Positions 23,290 to 34,937 of a DNA stretch of 64,000 nucleotides are shown here, one piece after another (the stretch's first letter is position 1; each line of letters starts with the position of its first letter). The translations under genes and the position numbers were made by a program. Origin of the DNA: Solanum dulcamara (lineage: Eukaryota > Streptophyta > Magnoliopsida > Solanales > Solanaceae); contig NC_077240.1 of assembly GCF_947179165.1 (NCBI RefSeq), positions 74,867,501-74,931,500 on the forward strand, given 5' to 3'. The notes under the pieces were generated by a model. The model worked only from the letters and a program-made list of their open reading frames with translations. It ran no database searches and was not told where the DNA came from.

Positions 23290-26200
23290 ATTATAAGTTC
23301 ATCATCGGAACCTCTTCTAGTATGTGTTGAGGATGTTCTAGTGTGGTTTCCAACTCAACATCAACTTGTTGTTGAACAAGTGCAACATCATTTTGGTACG
23401 CCACATCTAATTTATTCTCAATTTCAATTCTTTCCACAGGCTTTGTCTTAATAACAACCCACCAATCAGCCTTATCTCTACACAATGGATATGGAGCGTA
23501 ATAGACTTGCTTAGCATTTTGGGCAATGATAAAAGGATCATAACTTTCGTATTGTCTGTTATGCTTAACTTCAATTATATTATGTTGTTGGTCCACTCTT
23601 GTGCCTCTATGTCAAGGGTCAAACCACTTACACCGAAATAATACTATTTTTTTAGGCTAACCTGAATATCTTACTTCAATAATCTCTTAAATGACACCAT
23701 AATATTCTACAATTTAGCAATTACCATCGACATCACCTTGAACGCACACACCACTATTATTGGTTTTCTTGTGCATAGAAACTTCTTCAGTTTGAAACTT
23801 AAAACCATTCACACAATATTTACTCATTGTATGATTATGAGATTCAGGCCCGAGTGCGATCTCTCTCACAAATGGCGAATGTTCGACACTTGAGTATTCA
23901 TCATAAACCTACAAATTGATTTCAAAATAGTACAATTTACTATAAAGTGAAAACATTATACCTATTGATTCAATATAAGCTTTTACACTTACTTAATCCT
24001 TTAGCTATTTGGAAAACCTCTATATATGGCTTCATTGCTCCATGTGCTTACGAACGAGCTGATATTGATATGTACAATTTTGATAGTTAGTAATCACTTA
24101 TTACTATGTAATTTGATAATTTAATTTCACACTTACTTAAGATATGGCTGAATTTCTAGACAATTAAACAGAATATGGGTCACAGATGATTGTCTTTCCA
24201 TATTAGTGAAGCTTCGTCTTTCACACTCTTTAGATCCTTAATCACTTTGATTAAAAATTGAAATCGATGGATACATCGGATCACTATCACTTTCATCATT
24301 GCGATTAGGCATATTTCTCCTGCATGGAACTTCATCCCCAAAGTAATAGGAATAAAAGTCACCAGTTTCTCTCGCAATATGAGCTTGAACAATTGAGCCT
24401 TCGATTTTTCCTCTCTGTTTAATTGTTTGTTTGCAACTTTCAATTTTTCTAAATATATGTTAACTAATAATTATAGTATATATAAGAAGAATAAATTAAT
24501 TATTTATATAAGAAAAATATTACCTCTCAAATGGATACATCCACCTTGTTTGAACTGGACCTCCAAGGCGGGTTTTTTTACAAGATGAATCAGAAAATGC
24601 TCCATCACATCAAAAAAATCACATGAAAAAATCTTCTCTAGATTTGTAGTAATAATAGAAATATTTTCATTCATCCTGTCTAAAGTACTTTCCAACAACT
24701 TTCCAGAACACAAATCTCTAAGGAAAAGACTTACCTCTGTGATTGGCTTTTATATCCTATCAGGTAGATGGCTAAAAGCGATAGGAATCAATGTTTCCAT
24801 GAATATATGACAATCGTGACTTTTCATATCTATCAATTTTCCTTCATTCAGATCTGCCCGCTTACCCAAATTCGAAGCATATCCCTCTGGCATTCTCAAT
24901 TTTTTAACTCACTCACATATGTCACGCTTCTCATCCAATGTGAATGAATAACTGGTTGTAGGCTTGACAATTTTACTATTTTGTAGTTCTTGCAACCACA
25001 ATGTTTTTCTTTTACAGTATTCCTGTAAGTCCATTCTAGCTCTTGTATTGTCTTTTCTCTTGCCCTTAACATTCATCACTGTGTTAAAAAAATTCTCAAA
25101 ATATTTTTTCTCAATGTGCATCACATCAAGATTATGTCGTAGGAGATTATCCTTCCAATACGACAACTCCCAAAATATGCACTGTTTGTTCCAATTATGT
25201 TCAACACCATATCCAGGAAGTCTAGATGGTGGAGTTTCTGTAACTTTAGGCAATTGAGAAACTCTCTCCTGAATTTGATGTCCTGTCAGTGATAGAGGTG
25301 GAGGGTCATTTTCAACCCTATTTTTTTAATGTATGTTTCATCTTTCTAAACTCATGGTTCATTGGCAAGAACTGATGATGACAATCAAACCATGAATTTT
25401 TTCTTCCATGCTTTAAGGTGATTGCCTTACTAAGTTCCATGCAATGAGAACAAGCAAGCTTTTCAGCAGTCATCCAACCAGACAACATCCGGTATGCAGG
25501 AAAATCATTAATATTCCACATTAAAACAGCACGCATAATAAAATTCTGCTTAGTTGATATATCATAAGTCAATACTCCTTCAAACCACAATTGTTTAAGC
25601 TCATCTATCAATGGTTGTAGATAGACATCAATCAAACATTTAGGATTACGAGGACCTAGAATAACATAGCTTAGAAAGATGTACGTACTTATCATGCACA
25701 TTTCAGGAGGAAGGTTGTACGGGGTAAGAAATATAGGCCAGCAAGAATAAGGTGAGGCAGCACTAGAGAATGGTGTGAAGCAATCTGCACATAACCCTAA
25801 TCGTACATTTCTTGGTTCACTAGCAAAATCAGGATACATATTATCAAAATATTTTCATGCTTCTCCGTCAGATGAATGAGACAAGACACTCGGCGGCCTT
25901 CTATATTCACGGTGCCATCTCATATGTGGGGAAGACCTCATCGATGCATACAACCTCTTTAATAGGGAATAAGAGGTAAATAATGCATCGCCTTAATTGG
26001 GATCATCTTTTCAGTAGGAGTCCTCTTATAATGAACTTGTCCACAAAACTTATAATTTTTTAATTCACTATCAGTCTTGTAGAACAACATACAGCCATTA
26101 ACACAACAATGAATTCTATCATACGACAATCCTAACTTCGAAACCAATCTCTTTACCTGATAGAAGTTCTTAGGTATGTTAAACTCAGGATTAACCAGTT

Positions 26201-26830
26201 CGCCCAAAAGATCAACCATTGAGTCCATAGTCGCGTGAGGAACACTCCAATCTGATTTAATATTCATTAACCTAACTGCAACTGATAAAGCAGAATGCGA
26301 ACTCCCTTCACATAGTGAACGCTAACCTCTTCTAAATGTTGATAGAAGCGTCTTGCTTCTTCATTAGGAGTTTTATCAAAATATTGTTCGGGTTTCATCC
26401 CCCTTGAACCCCGAAAGCATCATTAACCATTTCATGAACTCTATCATGTTGAAATGTATAATGTTGAACTCTATCATGTAGAACCCTACATGTTCAATCC
26501 TAATTTGACCATGTGGTGCAAGCATATTGTATTCATCCACGGGCACCAAATTATAAAATATATTATTCAATCCATCTATTTCTCTCTGATCAACTCATAC
26601 AAAATATCTAGGCTTAAATCCATTACCATACAAATGAATCATAACTATATTTGGATTATAAAATTTCAAGCACATATATTCACGACAAGGACACCTAACC
26701 AATCCATTTCGCTTAAAAACATCAAGTGTCATATCATGATCGATAAAACTTCTTACACCGTCAATAAATTCAGGTTTCAAACCACCAACTTCATAATGCA
26801 TGTTATACATCCACAAATGATGATCCATCT
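23290..26830 (-). pseudogene. CACTA transposase, TNP2/TNPD-like
   Basis: Domains appear in order on the minus strand. The transposase-associated N-terminal domain (26595-26828, CPCREYMCLKFYNP) is followed by a linker, then the pre-catalytic region with CCVNGCMLFYKTDSELKNYKFCG (25959-26267). The tnp2 catalytic family region (24909-25839) has FTPFSSAASPYSCWPIFLTPYNLPP, GWMTAEKLACSHCME and LDVMHIEKKYFENFFNTVMN. A DUF4218-like region (24504-24790) and a DUF4216-like region (23291-23596, DKADWWVVIKTK) complete it. Stops and shifts separate the blocks, for example near 25858, 26373 and 26592. It would cut and paste the element; this copy cannot. The exon structure is only partly resolved. Confidence 0.85.
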
Positions 26831-26839
26831 ACAAAATTA

Positions 26840-28030
26840 CATATATTCAAGCTTAATTAATTAGTTCATAATGACTACAATTCATCGGGACTACAAATTC
26901 TAATTAATTCAATCTATAATTAATTAATTCATATAATTAAAGTTCAAGTTCAAGATATGATTAATTCAATTTATAATTAATTAATTCATATAATAATTAA
27001 GTTCAAATTATGATTAATTCAATTTATAATTAATTAATTCATATAATAATTAAGCTCAACTTATAATTTAAGTTCATGACTTTGAATATCGTCTAACTCT
27101 AATTAGCTTAATTAGTTCATAAGTACTACAATTCAACAAGATTTCTAAAGTCAACAAAATTTCAAGTTCAAAGTTCTAAGTTCAAGTTCAAAATTCAAGT
27201 TTTAAGGTCAAGCTCTATATTATATTCAAGTATCTAAGTTCTAATTAGTTCCAAAGTCTAAAGTTCACAATTTATACAAACCAAAAAAAATTTCTAAATT
27301 CAAAAATTCTAAAGTCCAAGTTCATAACTTGAATATCTTCCAAATATCAAAAATCATTCAACCCAATGTTTTTCTAACTTGAATATCTTCCAAACATAAA
27401 AAATTTTAAATTCTAATTTCTAATTACTTCATGTTCTAACCGTAATTTTATCTTCAAAAATACTTCAAGTCTAACTAACACAATACCCAATTCACAATCT
27501 AATTTTAAAAAATAACAATTCAAACTAAAGCCCTAAAATTTTCATTCACATTCTAACTTCAAAAACTAACCAACTTAACATAACATTTGAACATCAACAA
27601 CACTTTAATTCCAACTCCAAAAAATATTCAATTCATAATTTAATTCAAAAAAAAAAATAACTCAAAGAAAAGATCTAAAATCTAATTTCTAACATTCACC
27701 AATTCAAAATCACATATACAAATTAACTATGTTAATAACATTTATTAAGCAAATTAAATGAAATAAATTAACTAACTAATCAGCAAATTAATTTTTTTTT
27801 CAAAATTAAAACCCTAAAACTAACTAACCTTATTAACAATACGGAGAGAGAGGCTGACGGTGGGGAGTGGCGGCGACAACAACGGCGATGGGGGAGGGCG
27901 TGGTGGCGGCAAACAGCGATGAACGGCGATGAAGGGGGTGGGGGTTGGAATTTTTAGAGAGAAGGGGGAGGGTTTAGAGAGACAGAGAGAACGCAGAAAA
28001 TAAGAAAAAATCGGGACTGGTTTCAAATAT
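26840..28030 (-). other. CACTA 5' noncoding region with AT-rich repeats
   Basis: This stretch lies between the transposase start and the right subterminal array. It contains about three tandem copies of a ~54-57-bp AT-rich unit built on TTAATTCAATTTATAATTAA (26885-27070) and long TTCAAG/TTCTAA-rich DNA. A GC-rich patch (27840-27990) could be an untranslated first exon. No convincing protein is visible. Confidence 0.6.
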
Positions 28031-28034
28031 TTCA

Positions 28035-28460
28035 GAAAGAGCGACAGACAGCGTCGCCTTGTCCGTCGCTTTTTTTAAGTAGTTGATCGCCATTTTGACC
28101 AAAAAAGCGACGGACTGGGAGATGATATCCGTCACTTATTTTAAAAAAATTGATAAATAAAATATAATAAAAAACGACGGACGGAGATGCAATATTTAAA
28201 TAATATTTAATTATTTTCAATTAAAAGCCACGGACTCCGTCATTATTTTTATTTTATAATTAATTTTTAAATATATTTATATATGGCGCAAAAATCCGCC
28301 AAAAAAAGCGACGAACATATATTTCCTATCCGTCGCTTTTTATTAAAAAAAATTTAAAAAAATTAAAAGTATAAAAAATCAATGGACAGCGCCTCAAATT
28401 CCGTTGCTTTTTTGAGCGACACAGTCCGTCACTGTTTTTCGTTGTTTTTTGAACTATTTT
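28035..28460. repeat. CACTA right subterminal repeat array
   Basis: About ten copies of the same motif as at the left end (GCGACGGAC or its complement GTCCGTCGC) occur around 28040, 28062, 28105, 28130, 28171, 28228, 28306, 28330, 28400 and 28425. The paired arrays confirm the element limits. Confidence 0.8.
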
Positions 28461-28468
28461 TAGTAGTG

Positions 28469-28529
28469 CTAGTATGCGAGAAAGATTTAAGGAAAGAGAT
28501 CCCCATATAATCACTTCACGTGATGACAA
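28469..28529 (-). pseudogene. Copia 1 RT fragment between CACTA and the long LTR
   Basis: These 61 bp are the only copia DNA left between two insertions. The minus strand continues the RT frame directly after the YVDD block (IVIT, then a stop, then SDYMGIS). They include one copy of each neighbouring target duplication. Confidence 0.85.
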
Positions 28530-31500
28530 TGTTGACACTCAATTTTGACCAATCCATAACTAATTTTCGGATTGTTATTTTAATAAATAGTCATTTTTCA
28601 AAATTATTTCTTTATTAAATAAACAAATTTATATTTAGTTTTACCCAATAAATCTTATATTTTGACATTTGTAATTTATAATATTTTTCCTATTTATTAA
28701 TATTATAACTATTATCTTTATTATTTTTATTTTTAAAATAACAAGATTCATACGTTCAAATATTTTTACGTGTCTATTTAGTATATATTATGTATATGTA
28801 TGTATTTTCTTGCTTAATAAAGTTTATTTTATAATTTACTTATTCATATTAATATGTACTTATTACATATCTATTTTAATACGTTTTATATACATGTGTT
28901 TATAAAGTTATTACTTAATTAAATTTATTATATATTTTAGCTAGCTATATTAATTATTTACATAATATATATACTTAAGTAGTTACTTTATGTACAAAAT
29001 ATTATTACTTGATAAAATTTATGATTTTATTTATTCAATATATATATTATGTTATTAATTAGATGACTATCTATTCAATTTTTCTCCATTTTATTTTAAG
29101 CATAGTCTTTTTTATCCAATTTATTAAATTTCTATTCAATTCACATTCAATTCATTTTAATTCTAGCCTAATCCAATTCAATGTGGTCTATTTTTAAATC
29201 CCAATTTTAATCTCGTCCGTTCATTGACTTAATCAATGGTCATGACTAATCGTAATATTTTTTCCTATTTTTCTAATTACTCACTACCCAACCCTAAAGA
29301 ACATTTTGTTTTTTTTCATCTTCTCCAAATAGAGAAGATCCGCCGCTGCTCCTTCTCCCTCTCCCTCACTGACGCCGCCGGCCTCCTCTCTCGTCATCTT
29401 CTTCTTCTCCACCTTTATGTCGTCGCCCGGTGAAGACAACCCCAGCGCCTCACCTCCACCAAACGACCCCATGAACGCCGCTGCACACCCTCACACTCTT
29501 CTTCAGCGAACCAGTGAGCTTTAGCTCCGGCGAACAGCGAGCTCCGAAGCTCGCACGATGAACAAGCAGCGCCGCTCCTCCTCTCTACTTTCCAGCGGCA
29601 GCAACATCCAAGCATCCATCGCTACTGCTGCTCCTCCACCTGCAACCACCGGTGAACGAGCGAACCATCGGCAGCAACCACCTCCACCCAGCAGCCATGG
29701 CGACGTCTCCGGCGAGATGCTGTCCGAAGAAGATAGCCGGACCACCTCACGTCGCTGCTGCACCCCTCACCAGCGCCTCCTTCTTCCTCTCTCTCCCGTC
29801 GCTGCTGCACTCCTCCTGGAAACTGCCAAACGAGAATCGGGAGATGCTGATAAGGAATTGAAGTGGCTGAGATCTGCTGCTTCCTCTCAAGTGTTATCCT
29901 TCTAATTATTCGTGATTTAAATTTTATTTTTTTAAGATTGATTTGTGGATGGATCTAATATAATTTTTTATGGTATTGTTTGCTATGTCAAAATCATAAA
30001 TCGTTAAGTTTAATTTGTCTATGGATCTAATATAAGCTTTATTATGAGCTTTATGATAAGCTTTATGATGTTTGTTACGTGAAAATCATGAAATTGATAA
30101 TTTTACCTTAACTTGAGTTTAATGATTTTGTTTCAGCTGTCATATAGATTTATAATAATCTGAAGCTGAATGTTTGTTTGAAATATTTGTGTTAAAAGTT
30201 ATAATATTTTTATATTTTTGTTTGTATCCCTACAATTAATTTATTTGCTTGTGAAATTTAGAGTATCATCACACTGATAAAAGTTTAATTATTTGGTTAA
30301 ATAATTTCTTTACAATTATTGACATCTTGGCATGATTTTTTTGAATTTTGAAGCATCTTTTGAATAAAAATTTGGATCAAATTTGAAAAATCAGAGGTTA
30401 TCTGATTTCATTGACAAAATTTTAAAAATTATGCCATCTCCTTTGAAATGAATGATTCTCATCGACTTATTTGGCAAAAGTTTAAATTAAAAATCTAGCC
30501 AATTGTATTTATTGAATTTACTGTCTTTTATTGCCCATTGATTTATCAATATAAAAGATAGAGACAGAGAGATACACACGGACAAAGAAAAAAAGGAGAA
30601 CACGAAAAAAAAATTATTTTTTACTTTACATTTCTTATACCTCAGGCGAAAACAAAAACAATAAGAAAAGTTTTTTTTCTTGCATGCTTCAATATTTCTT
30701 TTCTAGTTCTTACCATTGCAGTTAAGAGTTTTTTATTTGTTTATTCTTCCTAACTAAAATATTCTTGTCTTGCTTGTTTGCTTTGTTAAAAGTAAAATCA
30801 TATAATCATGTTATACCTCTATATTATTTGTACGCTGCTTGTATTTTTTTAATGATTTAACAGGATTTGGATTTCAAAGTTACATGAAAAGTTCATTTAG
30901 AACAGGATTCAAATAGTTTTAGTTCTTGTTTTATTATTTTTATTTGTATATTATTCTTTCTTGATTATTTTGACATGTAATAATAAACTCTGTATATAAT
31001 AAAAAGGGAAAACTACATGAGGAAAGAATATACTTGATACTTGCTTATGTTATATATTTTTTAGTTTATCATAAATTTATGTGTGTTTGGGATACATGTG
31101 ATCTAGTTATAATACTCATATCCACATTCTTAGATTTATTTATTCACGATATAAATATTTTATTTTTACAAGATGTTTGCTTTAATCAAAAAATAAAATA
31201 AAATAAAATAAAATGATCTAAGGATAGTTTGTTAAATATCGTTTATCATCATATATGTTTCAAAATAATTTGTCTATTTTAAATGTGTTATCTTTGTTTA
31301 TTAAATTTAAATGTCATTAGAATAATTTGCTTTGATGATTATTCTACATTATAACTTGTCTTTTAAACTTAAAACCATGCTTATAATTTGAAACAATAAC
31401 TTTGTCATATTAACTATTTAGACATTATATATGTACGATCTACTAAATAATTTTGAATATGATGATAATCATATTTAGATTTGAATGTCATTTCATATAG

Positions 31501-33514
31501 ACATCATGCCCATAGAAATTTATAATTTTAATATATCATGTCTATATATATTTTAATTAATATTTTTTGACATACCATTTTGTATAAACATCATATCCAT
31601 AGGATTTATAATTTTAATATATCATGTCTATATATTTTTTAATTAATATTTTTAACATGCTAATCATTTAGAAATCACGTTCCTAAGATTTTATGTTAAA
31701 TATCATATAGCAAATTATGTCTTTCGGACTTAATGAATATTTTAGTAATTATAAATCATCTTTAAATTTTAGCATGTCAGTAGGATGTAATGAATATTTT
31801 CAGTAGTTTACTTTAGGTAGAAATCATGCTTATAGGTTAAGATTGATTTCTCTAATTAATCATGCCTAATATTGATAACATATATTTTATCAATTTAGAC
31901 ATCAAGTTCATAGGTTTTATATAATAATCCCAACATATTAATTGTTTAGATATCATGTCCTTAGGATTTATTTAGCGTGATAAAAATCACATAAAAATCA
32001 TGTCTATAGGATTAAAAGAATTTTTGATATTTTATTTAGAAATCATGCCAATAGGATTTTAATAATTAATTATCATATTATTTTATATTGAAACCGTGCC
32101 TATAACTCTTTGATAAATATTTCAGGATATAACTGTATTAGAAAGCATACTTACTATTTTTCATAAATTTTCAATATATTGTTAGAACTCATTTTTATAG
32201 GCTTTTAAATAAGTTTTCATAATGTTATTTTATAAAGAGATTATGTCTGTGACATTTTAATAAATTTTCAACACAATAATTAGAAACTATATCTATAGTA
32301 TTTTAATAAATTTTCAGCATGTTATTAACTAAAACTCATGTTAATAGGATTTTATAAACACTATTAGTTAATAGCTAAAATTGTCAAGAATGCCTTTCTT
32401 TTATCATGTTTGAGTTTTGCATTAAGCCTCGTATATCTGATTGTATGCACATGCACATAATTATTATGACCTTCACAATTTATTTGTGTTTTCAAGCACG
32501 TTAATTAATTAATTTAGAGGCTTACTTGAGATTCTATATGCTAACTGCTCGTTCTATTTGTTTTGTTTCACGATGTGTCTAATTAGGATGCCTATATTTT
32601 CTTTAGTCTAAGACCTATCCTAATAGTGCATCCAATGCCTCTTGGATATTAAGTTGGTACGTTAGACACCTTTTAGGACGTTAGATTTTATTATTTCTTT
32701 TATATCGCTTTAGAATTATAATAATAAATAAACCTAGGAGAGGTAGGAGTAGATAGGCCATTCGAAAATGATGAAAGTTGACCTGAGCAGAAAAAATGAT
32801 AAAATACTATATTTTTGTATTCCGGTTGATAAGTCGGCACTGATCCGAAGAATATGAGTACATAAATATTTTTATCCTGTCTACTTTTAAACATTTTCGT
32901 TTATATATATTTGAGATAGTTTAATGTTTTAAAAAACTGGAATGATTTCTTTTAGGCATCGTCAATTTCTATTATTTCGTTTGCCTTTACTTTTATTTAA
33001 TTAGTTGATAATATTTATTTATCTTGTGCTAATTCTAACATTAATTGTTTAGTTTAACTAAATTAAATCTCTTGAAGAGAGACCATTGTTATGATCATTT
33101 GTTTTTATTTAAATAATTTATTTAAATTATCCCTCTTTTATTTAATCGTTTTCATACCAAGTCTATTTCTCTTATAAATTATCCTAAATATTTTTAAAAT
33201 TTATATTTCTTTCAAACTGTTTAATGCCCCAATTATTGTTAAACACATTTTCCCAAAGTTAGTCAAAATCAGAGTTTTCAAATCGTCGGACAACCGCACG
33301 TTGGCGGCTATTTTAAGTGCTAAAACCTTCTTAAAATAGTAATATGAACCTTGTACCTTTTCTATGAATATTTAAGATTTAAATCTATTAGGGTCTTTTA
33401 AATTAAGTTTTCTTAATTTTTTTAAAAAATTAAGTAGCGATTCTTCTTTTCTAAAATTGATTTTTTCTCTCTAAAATTGAAATTAATTTTAAATCGTCAT
33501 TTTCCGACATAATA
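28530..33514. mobile_element. Very long solo LTR (4985 bp), possibly Ogre/Tat-type
   Basis: It is flanked by a 5-bp direct duplication GACAA (28525-28529 and 33515-33519). Removing it rejoins the copia 1 RT catalytic block: VYVDD on the right side continues into IVIT on the left. It starts TGTTGACACTC and ends CCGACATAATA, so the terminal CA has probably mutated to TA. There are no coding domains, primer site or polypurine tract inside, as expected for a solo LTR. A length near 5 kb is known for Ogre/Tat LTRs; that family call is inference. It contains a GC-rich island (29330-29910) and degenerate internal repeats (31320-32350). Confidence 0.8.
31320..32350. repeat. Degenerate tandem repeats inside the long LTR
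   Basis: A unit of roughly 60-90 bp recurs, containing ATCATG(T/C)CTATAGGATT followed by TTAATAAATTTT. The clearest neighbouring pair is at about 31500-31590 and 31591-31680, and weaker copies continue to about 32350. Unit boundaries are approximate. Confidence 0.6.
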
Positions 33515-34932
33515 GACAATGTCATCAACATATACAATAATAAGGATATTGCCAGATGTTGATTGTCGATAGAAACTAAGTGATCACATTTGCGCATTTT
33601 GAACCCACATTCTTGAACTACTTCAGTGAACTTGCCAAATCAAGCCCGAGGACTCTGTTAGAACTTTTTCAAATGACAGACTTTTCCATACTCCCTCTGA
33701 ACAAAAAAGTTAGGTGGTTGCTCCATATATACTTCCTCTTGAAGATCACCATGAAAGAAAGCATTCTTGATATCCAAGTGATGTAAAGGCCAATTCTTTG
33801 AAGCAACTAGAGAAATAAATAGGAGAACAAAAGTGAGTTTAGCAACCGGAGAAAAGGTGTCTGAATAGTCCATATGTCTGAGCATATCCATTAGCCATAA
33901 GCCTGACATTAAGTCTTACCACAAAACTATCTGGATTAGCTTTAACCGTGAACATCTACTTACATCCCACTGATTTTTTTCCTCTGGTAAATCCATCGAT
34001 TCTCATGTGTTATTTTTCTCTAAGGCATGTATTTTCTCAAGCATCGCATCAGATTATCCTAGATGATTCAAAGCCTCCTTCATTGTTTTAGGTATAAAAA
34101 CAGAATCTAGAGAAACAATCAAAGATCTAGACATCGAGGATAAGCAATCATAGAAAATAAAATTAGCAATGGAATATATAGATTTAAAAGTTCGTATATC
34201 TTTGCGTAGAGTAATAGGGAGATCAAGGTTTGATGAAGTAATTGACAATGAACATGTATCATCGGTCTCTCGCCTCTTCAAGTAAACATGAACAATTTGT
34301 GTCTTATTGGAGCTGTTGAAGCAATAATAATCGATTTCTCCTCATTAAAAAAACTAGTAGACGAGAGAGCCACATCATCTGATTGTTTTGTCATAGAACG
34401 AGTAAGCTGATAGACCAACCACTCATCTTTCTCTTCCTGATTGTAGAAATGGGAGATGCATAAAACAAATGGTTTAGTATCTGAAAATACCACATCAGTT
34501 GACACAAGATATCTGCCAAGTTCTATAGAATAGCACTGATATTCTTTCTGAAGGCGGGAATAGCCTGGAAAAATACACTTTAAAGCCTTCGGTTCTCACT
34601 TAAAAATAGATGATCAAACATCTCAAACTTAACATGTACTTTCAACCACCTTAGGTTCCACCAAAAATAGTGACTTGTTTGAAAAAAGGTCATTGTAAGA
34701 TATATAACCAACAAGCACAGTAGATGGCATGCGATTTATCAGAAAATAAATCGCAGAGACCGAATCGACCTAAACCTGCTTAGGAACCTTCATTTGAGAA
34801 AAAAGTGCTTGAGTTGTCTCAAATAGGTGCATATTCTTACTCTTAGCAATTTCATTTTGAAAGAGTGTATCAATGCATGAAGACTAGTGGAGAATACCAT
34901 TTTGTCTTATATATGACTGAAATAATTCAGAT
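33515..34932 (-). pseudogene. Copia 1 integrase C-terminal part and RT N-terminal part
   Basis: From the right, the end of the integrase core (YISELFQSYIRQNGILH, then a stop) is followed by a variable linker with several short open pieces (34054-34505). The RT N-terminal half follows (33658-33909: DTFSPVAKLTFV, HLDIKNAFFHGDLQEEVYMEQPP), then the catalytic VYVDD at about 33520-33535. Multiple stops and shifts are present. The block is bounded by the long LTR on the left and the gypsy solo LTR on the right. Confidence 0.86.
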
Positions 34933-34937
34933 ATATA

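Larger units (their letters stand above)
20588..28468 (-). mobile_element. CACTA (En/Spm) DNA transposon, 7881 bp
   Basis: The ends are 12-bp terminal inverted repeats, CACTACTAAAAA at 20588-20599 and its complement at 28457-28468, flanked by the 3-bp target duplication CTA (20585-20587 and 28469-28471). Subterminal regions at both ends are filled with copies of AAAGCGACGGAC in both orientations. Two minus-strand genes lie inside: a TNP2/TNPD-like transposase (about 23290-26830) followed by a second gene with a plant En/Spm-type transposase domain (21203-23063). The element interrupts the RT frame of copia 1. Stops in both genes make it non-autonomous now. Confidence 0.95.

Noticed and set aside
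29558..29905. Possible 115-codon Ser/Ala/Pro-rich protein.
   Set aside because: It lies within a solo LTR, overlaps equally long frames on the other strand, and reflects GC-rich repeats.
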